A stretch of DNA of 64,000 nt from Apus apus (Eukaryota > Chordata > Aves > Apodiformes > Apodidae), in assembly GCF_020740795.1 (NCBI RefSeq), contig NC_067295.1:2480501-2544500 (forward strand), given 5' to 3'. Positions 21,420-34,500 of this stretch are shown here, one piece after another (within the stretch, counting starts at the first letter, position 1; every line of letters begins with the position of its first letter). The notes beneath the pieces are model-generated. The model was not told the DNA's origin and searched no databases. It saw only the letters and a list, made by a program, of their open reading frames with translations. The position numbers were made by a program, and so were the translations under genes.

Positions 21420-24400
21420 TCTGACCAGTCACCTACAAACCCCCTTGTCTTTCCACTGTTCTGATGGCATTATTAAATATCACATTTGTGACATTGCTTG
21501 GGAAAAATGACACAAAGATACAGACGTTATGATACAATAGTACAAATGATAAATTATTTATACAGTAAATAATGTCAATAGTCAGCACAAATTCATAAAA
21601 AGCAGCCGGCTCCCGGTATTATGAAAACAGTTTGGTAAATATTTAAATTGTAACACTTGTAAAGGAAGCGAGTCTTGTGAGATTCTGCTGTGAAAAATAA
21701 ACCATATATTTCTCCACAATTTGTGCAATATTAATACATACAGTACACATTAGAAACTGTAACAGCAAAAGGGAAGATGGATAACAATAGTTGTCTTAGC
21801 TATGGGACTTCAAAAAGACTGTAAACACCACAACCCACCATGGTTTTCCTTCCCTGTCCCCTCAATGTAGTTTAGTTTCTATATAGTATAAAACTGAATA
21901 AATAACTGAGCTTATTTTGGGTTTAAAATTATGCCAAGATTTTTTTTTTTTAATTCTTTTTTCTTTACAAAATATTTAACACTTTATCTTTGGTCAATTT
22001 GACCAGTAAGGCTATTTTGGGATACTAACATTTTAAAAATCAAAAGCACTTTTCATATTTGCAAGTGAGAAAAGAAGGGGAAGAGGGAAATGCATTTGGA
22101 GAAATATGCCAGAGCAGATGTGATCGGATACGCACACGTCCTCCGTGCAAAAAGAAGTGGGAGGGTGAAGAGGGAGGAGGAATTATTCTGGAGAGCAGTT
22201 AAATTATGGTGGAAAGAGATTTACCATTCTGGACACAACTGAAGCTTCACCTGTGGCTGCGAGAGCAGCCACTGCCCAGCACCACTGCTACAGCCCCACG
22301 CTCCAGACACCTGCATGTCTCCAGCCCAGGAACCACAGGGATTTACCAAACCAGCTGCTCGTTGAACTGGGCTCCTGCCACAACCCCCACGTCAGGCTGG
22401 GAATCTGGGCATGGTTGGTCCTCAGCCTAATGCTGAGGACTGGGCTGGCGGCTCTGCTGAGCACCCTGCCACAGTTTATTGTGTGGTCTGTGTCTGTCTC
22501 TCTATATAATGGAAAAGTAACACAGCTCTTACAGAAGTGCCTTGGTAAAAACAACAATTTGCCATTCAACAGCTTCATTAAGCCAGGGTTTCCTACCAGA
22601 CCAACAGCACATTTTTATCAACTCCTGGTGACAGATTGTGACTCTGAAGGGTAGATTACTTCACCTCTTTAAATACTTACTATCAACCCCATCTTGGCTC
22701 CAAAAACAGTTTCCTAGTGTTTAACAAGAGGATGTGGTCGGAACTTTTTGGCTGAATAGACAAAGCCCCATCTAACTAGCAAAAGCAGTCAGGTGACAGA
22801 CCAAGGGAATAACATCAAGTGACCTCAATTCCACTGTTGATAAAATTAAATTGGAAAAATAATGACAGATAAATCTTGCCACAGATCAATTGGAAAGCAC
22901 TTCCCTCCCCACCCACCCCCATCTGCAAGGATCACACCCTTCCTGACCTACACTTTTCAATAACTTCAACAACAACAAAACAAGTGAAGTATTTTTCCTC
23001 ACTCTGAAAGGCAACATGAATGGTTTTTTGTTTTGTTTTCTTAAAGACATACTGGGTGTGGACATCAGTTCTCCTTCCTCCTATATAAAAACAAGAGCAG
23101 ATGAATATTCTGAATCATACTTGCAAACCAACAGCATTCAAGAGGATAGAACAATCTGCATAGAAACATCCACACATTTAGCATTCCATATACTAATAGA
23201 GCTACGCTGACCTACACAGCTAAAATCTGTGATTGTACCCCAGAGTTGATAGTCTTTCAGCCTCCCCTACCCACCAAAAGATAGAACCCAGTCCCTTCCA
23301 CCTTAGCCAGCCCCTCTCTCCTGCAGCACACGCCTGGCACAGCCCCACACAGCATCACCACACCACAACACACAACTCTGGCAATTTCTCTCAGTTTCTT
23401 TGTTTGTTTTCCCCCCCTCCTTCTCATTAGGGAAAGGCCACCAAGATGCATCAGTTCATTCAGAGAGATGCCCTCAAGGCAGCAGCAAGCACTGGGACAT
23501 CCCTTTGGGTCGCTGTCTTTGACAAGGCCAGGTTTCCACCAGAAACACTGGCTGAAACCTGAGCGTGGTTTAGTGCTGACGAGTCCAGACACGCAAGTTA
23601 AAATGTACAGTTCAGCTCACAATTAATTGTTGTAAATGGAACCAGCTATTAATGTGGAGTGCACCTTTCATTCAGAAAAATTAGTCAATAAAATTAATGA
23701 GTCGTGCTTGTACATTAGAATTTTTAACATCTCAAGAATTATTACCAGAAAAAAAAGAACAACAACAAAAAAAACAACAAACAGCCTCTTTTCTGATCTT
23801 CATCAAGGCTAAATGTCCAGTTTGGTAATCGGAACACGGGAACAAATCAAGGGAAAAAGGCAACTTTAGTGTTTTTTCTTTTTAATGTAGTCTTAAATCA
23901 TGTTATGCTCAAATTCAATTCATCTAAAAATAATTAGTCACGAGAATTTGTTTTGATTTGCATTATGAATACTTCATTTAAAAGTAAATATTTTAGTGTT
24001 AATCTTCCCTTTTAAACTCTCTTTACAGAAACAAAGAGCTAAAACCATAAATAAGAGGGCATTAAAACCATAAAAATGACATTCGCCAATATCTTAATTT
24101 TTCAGCCAGACTTGATAAATCTATCAAAACCAGACAGTTAAATAAGAACCACATTATAAAAATTAGCAAAAAAAGGACTACTAGGTAACTCTGCAAACTC
24201 AAATATGAAACTGTACTAAACAAAATATGTGCAAAAGTATACAAGAGTAACTGCATATAGCAAGGTTAAGCCTGAATTAGTTTTAAAGCTTGCCCTGGTG
24301 AAACTGAATTCAAAGTTGTCCCACTGTATTTATTTTTTTTTAATATTTTCTTTTTTCTTTCAACTCACATTGTAAGTCAAATAAAAACAAAATACACATA

Positions 24401-24574
24401 ACTTCCAAATGAAGCTGGTACTGGACAAGCACAGAGCAGGACACTCACTCAGCACGAGTGCAGCATGCCACTCACAGAGAGTTCCTCAGGAGTCCTTAGA
24501 GAGTAGTGTACAAATTCAACACTGCATACAACAGCACACATTATACTTGACAACTTCAGAATGTTCTTGGGGTG

Positions 24575-24627
24575 GTTTGTTTTGTTTTTTTCTGTCTGCT
24601 TTTTTGTTTGTTTGTTTGTTTTTCCTT
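24575..24627. repeat. (GTTT)n / T-rich simple repeat
   Basis: Repeated TTTG units and T-runs inside the EPN2 3' UTR; AAAC-rich on the transcript strand. Confidence 0.8.
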
Positions 24628-25239
24628 TTGAGACAAGCTTGCTTTCTGGGTCACACACCTCTGGTGGGAAAGCAGTGCCATTTTGCGTTGCAATGTTTTA
24701 ATGCATAAAAACCAGCCACCTGGGCCCTCCGAACCGTTCTCTTCTAAGAGTAAGGACTATGGGTGAACCAACAGTCTAGAACTGTGTATAGTTATGTGCA
24801 AAACATTCACTAGCACTCTGAATCTCAGGTCTATCGTATGGGCATAGGAAGTGACAGATGCAGGTAAATAGTAATTTCAGGATCCAGCACACCATCTGAC
24901 ATCTACAAAATAGCCAACGGAGTTTAAAATGGCAGGTTCTCCCTAGAAAGTGTATTGAAATGATTAACAAAGTAACAAAATGGGCAGAATCTAACTTTGG
25001 TGAAAAGTCTGAACATTTCACATAATGCTCAACAAGCCAAAGTAAGGTACCATCTGTAGCAAAGACTAGATTTAGATTAACTGGTAAGTAGAGACAACTC
25101 TTCAAAGATCATAACTGTAAACTGCAAATCTACTTCCAAGTCTCTTACACACCATTCAGTCCACACAGGCCACGTTCATTTCGCTGTAAGGACTTCAGCC
25201 TGGAAACACTAGGAAAAGAAAGTTCCTTTAATTGGGTCT

Positions 25240-25577
25240 TTATAGGAGAAAAGGGTTAGTTGTATTTGTAGACTGGGATGCTGACGGCGGGATTCCTGTA
25301 CTGTGAAGAGGTTGGGTCATTGATCCTGCAATGCTCACGTTCAGCCCCTGGCCCATCCGTGTTATAGATGCCACGGTGCCCATAGCTGGGATGGGTGCCA
25401 TTCCCACAGGCACTGGGGCCATGGAAGACAGAGGTATTGGCTCCATGCTCATCGGTGGCACAGCACTGAAGGAAGGGCTGGTTCCCATCACAGGACTCGC
25501 TCTCATCTGATTTAGAGTGAGTGGCTGAGGCTGATTCACTTGGAAGGGGTTGATTGGAGTTGGTGCTGTAGCGGCGC
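25240..25577 (-). CDS. EPN2: EPN2 terminal coding exon 8
   Basis: Completes Gly483 and encodes AATAPTPINPFQVNQPQPLT onward to TNPFLL and TAA (25240-25242). It contains NPF motifs 2 and 3 and a Met/Pro/Ser-rich stretch between them. The acceptor is AAAACCAG on the - strand. Confidence 0.93.
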
Positions 25578-28500
25578 CTGGTTTTGAGAGAAGAAGGGGG
25601 AAGAGGGGAAGAGAAGGCACCTCTGTAAAGACGAGGTTTTGGAGACTGTCTTCTCTTGCAAAGAACACACCTTCTGGACATCCCCACATGCTCCCAATCC
25701 CAGAACACCCCACAGAGAAACCTGCATGGATGCCATTCAGCAAACTGGGGCTGCATTGGTGGTGTCTTTCCTTGAACCTATCAATGCCACAAAACACCCC
25801 TTTGCTGAGCAACAGTTTCCACTTCTGACAGTAGCCACTGGAGACACAGGTTCTAAATTTGGTTACCTGGAACATCCCCAACCATCCTGACAGCTAATTT
25901 GTTTTGTTTTGTTTTTAATTGCTACTGAAAATCTGCATTCCAAAAGAGAAGTGCAAGCTCTCTGTACTCCTTTACGGCAAACTGGCTACTGCAGATTTGT
26001 GCATTTGCTTCAAGACCTTGTCCAGTCAACTCCATTTAGAAGCTGTACATGTTTCTGGCATGGAGCTTTGACAAGAATTCATAAAGTAAACAAGTTGTTT
26101 CCGAATTACAGCAGTGCTAGAAAAAGCAGAGCATAACTTTCCCAGCGTTTGAGGTTCTCTGGGCTGCTGCCAACACTACAAATTCCTTTTACCGTATATG
26201 TAGAGTGTGACTTGGATGGCCCAGTGACCCCTTGTAAACTTCTTGTAGTAACCAGTAATGGCAGATACACAGACTTCCTCTCGCTGAACACTGCCAAGGC
26301 TGTTCAGAATTACTGTTTTTTTCCTACCCAAGGAGTTTACTAAACTGTCATTTTTTTTTCCATTGGAAGACAGAGGAAAATAAATACTGAAGGAGCATTT
26401 TTAAAGTATTTCACCATACTGGCCTCACACGGAAATTTCAGTGCATATGAAGAGCTTTTAAAGAACACATACATCTGCCACGTGTTTAGGGCCACCATCT
26501 AAGTCTGCTGTAAGTAAAGGCACACTTCCAGCAGAGGCCAACTTACAGGAGAACTGCAAGGGCCTGTGTTGTCCAAAATACACTGACTGTGTGCTTTGAT
26601 CAAAACTGGTTTATCATGCTAGCCTAGACAGCCTAATCAGCAACCCACTCAGCTACACTGCAGAGTTTGCTCTCTGGGACCTCGGGCACAGTCTGAGAAG
26701 TTACTGTGCTGTAACTTCTGTAGCCCAAGCAAAAGGGCAACTCCTCCTGGCTGGCACAAGAACCTACCACCTATTACCCTCCCCAAGGCATTCTCTGGTG
26801 ACACACATCCACATCTTACTCGTTCTGACAGTCAGTCAGCTTTAGCTTAGACGTTTTTAGTAACCCAAAGCCTAGTGCTTTGAGAGAGCAAGGGAAAAGG
26901 CAGAAAAAAATTTGCTTGAACAAAGCAGATCTGCAGCAGACCCCAGAGCAGAACCTCTGCACTGTCAGGGCCCAGCAGTATGCCTTGAAACCACGATGCC
27001 TCACCCTGCTGCTCTCAGTCACAATCTGTTGGCTGAAGGAATCAAGAAAAACAAGCCCACGAACATCAAACAGGACTGAGTTATGCAGAGTTTTCCTAGA
27101 GGAAGGGAAAACTAAAATAGAAAACTGAAGGAATGTGCAGAAACAGACCTGGTGCCAAGAATGGATTCAGTGAAGTAACAGGTTGTGGTGGCTTAGACAC
27201 CAGCGAATCCAGGTTCACCAAAGCAGCATTGGGGCCCAAAAAAGACTCAGGGGTTTTCCGAGCTGCACTTTGTTTGCCTGATGACACGTTCGAGTGCTGG
27301 GAATCAAAGAGATCAGGGCTTGTGGTACCGCTATGCTGAGACGGCAAAGTGGAACCTGATTCAGCTGAAACAACACAAAGAGAGAAACAAAACTTCTCAT
27401 TAATCTACACAGTCAAACACAGAAACCCCTGAAGTCTCTGATAGCAGAAATGTTTTTAAATCCAATGTTTGTATTAGTCAGATGTAAATGTTTCAGCACG
27501 TTATACCCTTCCAGCATGCAAGCAGATAAATGTTCTTTAGAAGAGCACAAAGAAGCCACAGTTAGAGTTGCAGTGCTCTACTTAAGGCCCTACCTGAACT
27601 GCCCTGACAAATATTCTCACAACTACGCTGCAACAGATGGAAATCTCCAAGGAAAAGCTACTCAAAAGCCTTGGCTTCTGCCTTTGCACTACACTGCTGC
27701 TACACCCTTCCTAGCTAGATTCCACCCAGCTCTCCTCTTTTGTGTTAAAAAAGCCTATCCCAGCTTTGAATCAGTCACTATTGTTTCAGGCAGAACCATC
27801 CTGGAAGTAGATAAAATATCAACATGCTCATATGTTGAGGTCTGGCAGTTTTTATTTTAGTGACTAATGACTATATAAAAATAAATTATTCATAGAAGTC
27901 TATTTTCTCATCTTCCTACTATTGCTAAACACTAGAATTTACAGATTTGAGAAATTCAGTCAACAATGTTCTGTTTGACTCCAAACATTTTGGATACTGC
28001 AAATTCAGAAGTCAAACAAATTTCTGGGTCAATGCAGCAAAAGGTTAGAGAGTGAAACTCTATGGCTTAGAGTGCAAAAGGCCCATTCCCCATAAATTCA
28101 TGCATAGGCCAAAATGTTAACAACAAGCTTTTACTGCTGCATTATCACCAGCTTTATTTTGAAAGTAAATTTTAATATTTTTTTAAATAAAATTTAAGAA
28201 GAGAGACATTTGTTTGCTGAGACTATCACCCAAGCTGTCCACATGCTCAGAATTTGATTCATACCTGGCTTTTTGGAAGTTCGAAGTGTGTCAAATTCAG
28301 AAAAATCATCTTTAACTGTACCATTCAAATTATTGAAGAGGTCAAAAGATGTACTTCCTGTTCAAAACAACAAGACAGCCCTGTCATTAACAGCTCTTTG
28401 GTTGCATCCCACACCTGATCCTACTGAAAGCAATTTCTAACCCATTCATGTCAGCAAGAACCCTGTCAGGTTCCAGGGCAGCAGCTCAGATCAGCTTGAG

Positions 28501-31500
28501 AGCTCCTGTTCTTCCCAAGGACCAGGATAATGTCAGAAATCTGTCCTTCCTTACAGCATTAACCTGCTAACTCAGAGCAATGTGCTCTTAAATCCTAAAG
28601 GAAGGCACACCTTAGCATGCTGGGTTTTTATTGTCTGCACTAAAGAAATGCACAGGCAGAAAAGAACAGCAATGAATTTACAGCATAAAGTGTGTTAATC
28701 AGCCCTCAAGTACAACACACTTCTGAGCACAGCTCCAAAGACAAATGTATCATTGCTGTAACTTCTGTAATTATTTGACTCAAGCTTCCAAAGTTAAAAG
28801 GAGCAGGAATGCAAAAGAAAAGGTTATCTATGCCATGTAGAGAGGGGTAAGGCCCTGTTAGCTAAAGCACCCGAACTTGCCCATAGTTTGCAACAAATGA
28901 AAACACAACATTTTCAAAATGTGGACACACCCTTACCTCAAAATGGAGGAAGAAAAACCACACCTAAATGAACAGCAATCACTCTTGAAAAGACTTAAAA
29001 GTTTGCTTTTTTATCTTTTTTTTTTAAATTACTTGACATGTTTTTCTAGTTTAGTTTTAACCTTCAATACATTTCCAGCATGTGAAGGTATGGACTTAGC
29101 TCCATAAAGTGTGCAAAGACAAAAACCCAAGGGAACAAAATTGTGTCTAACAACCATGCTTCTTATAAAGAACCCACCATAGTTATGGTATCATTTTCAT
29201 AATGATCCAGTGATTGACCTTTGCCCAGTGAAACAACTTTTACATCACTTTTTGCAGCACTCAGTTTGAGAATTCTTTGTTTATTATGTACTGAGATGGA
29301 AAACCAGCAGAAACTGCACTGGGATGCACTTAGCCATGGTGCCAATAAGAGAATACCAGGTACTCAGATTCATCAAGGTTGCATTAGTTACAGAGCATGG
29401 AAAGGCAATTACATCCACACCTTCTACATCCTGCTACACAGGGTTAGGGATCACTCCACACTCAGTCTGAAGGAACAAACCTTCATTTGCACCTCTCAAA
29501 GTCTCCTCAGAGCATGGAACTGCTCAACCTGTCAATCTATGTCTGCAGAGACACCCATCTGCATAGCTATTTATCATGATGAAAGATAAAATTACAGGAT
29601 TGTTCATTTCCAGAAATTATGTCCTTGTCTAATTAAAGATAAAATCTAAAAACCAAACAGCAGCAGCAGTCATTAAGTGCTCAGCATGCATCCACACATA
29701 CCAATAAATACTGTAGAAGGGACAGAGCACAAAGCAGCACCATAAATTCAGAGCTCTAAGTCAGGATAATTACATCTGAAGTTCTTTTTGCTGCTAGCTA
29801 TTACAACTCCGATTTATTTCACAGACCAGCACTGCAAATTGTTCAGCACACAGCTTCTTTTAACCAAGCAATGCTAGAAAACAATTCAGATTTCACCTTC
29901 ATGGCTTCAATAATATGGATATGGAATGAGACTGTTTCTCACCAGAAGCAGAGAGAGGTTTGTTTGCAGGTGCTGGTCCCCAAGGATCCACAGAAGATTT
30001 TGCTGCAGTAGAAGATGGCTGAGCAGGAGCCCAAGGGTCAACATTTTTGGACAGAGTCTGAGTTGTGGATCCTGCTGGTGCTGGTGCTGCCCAAGGGTCA
30101 ACGGAAGCAGCTGGTTTGGCACCTGAAAAAAGAGCCAGCAGGAGAACAGGTCAGTACAGCTTCACTTTGGAAAGCTTTGCTTGCAGATTAATTTCTCTTA
30201 TGAGCCATTACTGCCAGTTAATATTAAACATAAATAGGTGAAGCAGTTCAAGATCAGGAATACTGATAAGTCTCAGCATCTGCGTCACATATGCTGAACA
30301 ACAAGCACAAATATATTCTGTGCAAGATAGATTAATAAAACAAATCTCCCATTTAAAACTGAACTAAATAAAAATCTGAAGTTTCAACAAGAAAATAAAC
30401 TTGCTGCCACCACAGCAGACAATACCTGACTGAAACTGACCTGAATAACAGGATATATTTATGATCTCATGGGAAAGAAGGTTTCTAAAAAGCCTATATG
30501 TAAAAGGTATGAAATATACAACACTAAGACAAGGAAATCTCTACGATTCAAAGGAAACAGTTTACAAACTCTTTTAACCATACTGTTATTTTATAAAAAT
30601 ATAATCAGCTTCCCTGAGCTAGTTGTGCTTTTTTATTGCCATCTGTAAGCACTCCTCCTGACACAGATCTAAGCTGTACACTGATACCCCCTTCCTGTAT
30701 TTTTTTTTTTTTAAACCCAGTGCCTGCATGTTCAGGATTCCCATTTTTATTGGAAGACACTGGCAATTTTTCACTCCTACAAATTCAGATTACCAAACTG
30801 CTTGTACATCAACAGGCTGTGCCCAAGGTTAGGGCTTCCTAGTGTAGAATGACAACTTTAGGCAGTAAAGACAAAAGGAAACAACGAAACTTGCCTCACT
30901 ATATGCAATTTCCTGGCATTTTTTCCTTCTTCCTTCCCAACCCACTAATTTATTGCTCTTCAGCTTAGCTGACCTCTTCTTCCTCCTACCATTAAATGGA
31001 ACTATTTCAGCTTATCAAACTCCAGGACCACTGAAACAAATCAGGTTTCAGATCTGCAGTGGCCCAGGTTTGTGTTAGAAGGTCTCTCTTGCTTTGTTCC
31101 TGTGTCATTCATCCCTGCTGCCCCTCCCAGGCCAGAGAGCAGGGATAGGAACTTGGTACTTTAACTACACATCCTGTACAACTCCACAGTGATCAATTAC
31201 CTTCCCGTCAGATAGTACATGCAAACACATTTCCTCTTCTCAAGGCTACTTCTCAACCAGTCATGGTTTACTTACTGAATGAGAACAATTGTATCACCCA
31301 GGAGTAGGACAGAATTACCCCTGCAGTACACAGCTTTTATCTTCAGCCACCACGTGGGTTTCAAGCTTCAACAAAATATTGCTTTATTTGTCAAAGCTAT
31401 ATACAAGCCCCCTTGGCATCACAATATTCTTGAAAACCAATTCAACACTACACACAGTGGCACAAATTTCAATTTGCAATGTTGGGTCTTTGTTTCATCA

Positions 31501-34500
31501 ACAGGCAACATGGTCTTGCTGCAGCTTCCGACCAGGAAATGCTAAAATTCTCCAAATGAGTCCAACTATTCTCACAGCAGCACTTACATTTCCTTTATCT
31601 ATCCTTGGTGCTGAGTTACGAGCAATGCCACACAAGAAATGCTAATGACAGCACTTCCCATCAACGGAAGCTTTCAAAAATGGCTTTTCTTTCATAAAGA
31701 GAGTGCACAGAATTAGAGCTCTTGGGAAGACACCTTCCCATAGCTTCCATTATCTCTCCTGAAATGCCAAAGCACAAGCAGGATTTGAGAAATACAGTTT
31801 AATGAGTCACTCTTTTATTAGCAAATTAATAAATCTGCCATCTTTAAAATTATCCTTGGGAGCAAAGTAACAAGCAAGCTGGAACAAAGGGTTGTTCTGT
31901 GGCATTAATAAAGTTGGGAGCCACTGAGAAGAAATGCTACAGCTGCAACTGATGCAAGGAAAATCTTGTCAGAGGATAATATGTCGAGCACAGGATTTGA
32001 AGAAGGTGGCTTTTGTCTGGTTTTTAACCGCAGAAAGTTAGATAGAATAGACCTAAGGCCCCAAACTCGGGACTTTTTCTGTGCTTTGCAAGTTATCAAT
32101 AAAAAAGAAATAGATTAGCCTTGAGACAACGAACTGCAGTTGGCCCAGCAGATATGCAGGTGCCTTGAATGTGACTGTGAAGAAAAAAAAAAATGCATTT
32201 CAATATTAAACTTCCAACACTTTGATCAGGAATCTGGATGGCAATGTGCTGAATGCTAATGCCTTTTAAGATAAGCTTTCCTTCTGGCAGAGTTTGTTCT
32301 TACCAAATGATTGCCACGGGTCAGAGGCAGTAGCTGCAGCTGTGGATCCTCCCCAGGGATCAGTCTGGTTTGCAACAGCAGGAGGTCCCCAAGGCTCTGT
32401 TTTCTGTGGGGCCGGTGCTGAGGAGGGCAGGGCATCCATGAGGTCCAACAAAGTGGTATGCTGAGGGCAGGAATAATCCGAGTTTTAATTAAGAGTATTA
32501 TCAATCTGAAGTACAAACCCGTGAGAGTGAAGAAGCAATTATTAATTTATTTATTTATTCCTTTTACACACCTGCATTGACTAGTAGTTTGAAATTTAAC
32601 CCACACGGAAGAAGCTTTAAGCTATGCAACAAAGCAATCCCAAAAGCATAAAAGAGCTCAGTATTAAGCTATTTTGTGTTACTGTATTTCAGCTTTTGGC
32701 AGCATAACCGGGAATTTCTTAGTCGAAGGCACTACCTCCTTCTTTTTGGGAATTTTAATTGTGTCTCTGCGACTCTCCTCCAGAGCCATCTGTAATCTCA
32801 GATCATCTCCGCGTCTGAGGCGCTCCTCCTGCAAAGGAAATCAACACTGTTGATATAGACCATTAGCCTAGACTGTGCTGCTTGCTCCCTCCAGGTTTCT
32901 AGCCCCCTTGGCAGGACACTGCCAGGGAAGGCCTGGGCAGTATCCCCTGCCACCCTAGGAGTGATGGCACTGCAGGCACGCGCAGTGGGATGGCCAGGAT
33001 TATGTGCTGTAACTTGGACATAACGCCAGGGGAGAAGAGAATGTTCTTCTGATTCTCACCTCGATTAACCAGAGGTCAGGAGCACCCTGACCCTGTAACA
33101 CCAGCCTGACAGTGTGATCCTAACAACACCCATTTTGTTGAGAAATTTACCCTGGTGTTGTTTCACTCCTAAGGGGAAAGGTGTATATAAAACACTTTTT
33201 CCAAAAAGTCAGTCACAATGCTAGAAACACCACAGAACTGAAAGGCAAAGTATCTCATCTCTAAATTATTGTGATGTTTTTCAACACTTAAAATTGCCAA
33301 TGAAGGATGTAAGAATTTAAACTTTTCCTGGCTTTTGTCAGCTTCCCTCCACAACTGACGCAACTGTTACACAGAACACAACTCAATCTAGCTAACTCCA
33401 TGCATATTTTGTAGGTTTTTAACATCTGTAAACTACCACATCTGTGGTAGGTTCAGCTACTTGAAATACTTTTGCTTGCATCACATCTTTCAGAAGTTGA
33501 CTAATTCCCCAGCTGGTATTTCCCTTGCAATTTTTAAAGCGATTTCAACTGATAAGATTCTGATTTTCATTTAACTCTATTGCTCAAGAATGACAAAGTT
33601 TACTGGGTGATGGTTTCCCTTCCCAAGCACAGAGATACTAAAGCCTAACAGCAGTAAGCTAAACTTTTCAGAGGAAGCCTCTAAAATATTTCAGACACTC
33701 AGCAGGCTAACTTGAATTTTCAATCACAGAATAACTTTATGCACTAGTACATAGTAAACTTTACCCACAATTACAGCATTTACTCCAAATTCAGAATGAA
33801 CCTCCTAATAACTATTACAGTAGCATAATCCATGTGATAGATTAGGAACAGAGTTATTTTAAATCAGGTTCTGTATAAAATCCAGTACTTTGTGTCAGGT
33901 CACCTTCTGTTCCAGACAATGTCACCAAATGAGCAGATCATTCAAAATTTCTTTGTAATCAGAATTCACTGATATTTCTTATGCTGGCCCCACAAATGAA
34001 GGTTTTCAGGACCAGTCATGCTTTCAGTTCTTCCTAACTGAAAACATCTTCAGTAATGTGATTATTAACATCCTCCCACCCCAAGTCTTCTTGCAAAGTA
34101 ACTGTCATCTTCCACTAGTCTCAACAGAAGCTGCAGTTACTTTAAAAATAGATTTTTTTGGGGGAAAAAATAAAAATAAAAATGACCGAGAAACATCTTC
34201 CAAAATGTCCTTTCCGCCCCCCTCATTCCAGCTGGAGCAAAGCCAAGCAGCCATTGATTAAAAAAAACCCCACAAACAACAGGATTGTAGTCTCAACTAT
34301 CAAAGCATAGTAGTAAAACCTACACGGGCACTGACCTGCTCCGCCACCTCCCGGCTCATGGCCAGCGCCAGCTGCAGCTGCAGCTCCTCTTCTCCACTTG
34401 TCTGAGGCCGGGCCTGCTCAAGCTCTGAGGAAACTCGAGGGGATGTAGCTGTCAGGAGACAAAACCCATCACATTTAACACCAAATAACAAAAAGATCTA

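Larger units (their letters stand above)
21085..25239 (-). other. EPN2: EPN2 3' UTR
   Basis: Sequence downstream of the EPN2 stop on the - strand, about 4.1 kb if it runs to the AATAAA at 21099-21104. It is AT-rich and without coding potential, especially at 21405-22080 and 23590-25200. A GC-richer block at 22200-22460 contains chance open frames. The extent is inferred from poly(A) signals and composition; a shorter form ending near 21400 is also possible. Confidence 0.55.
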
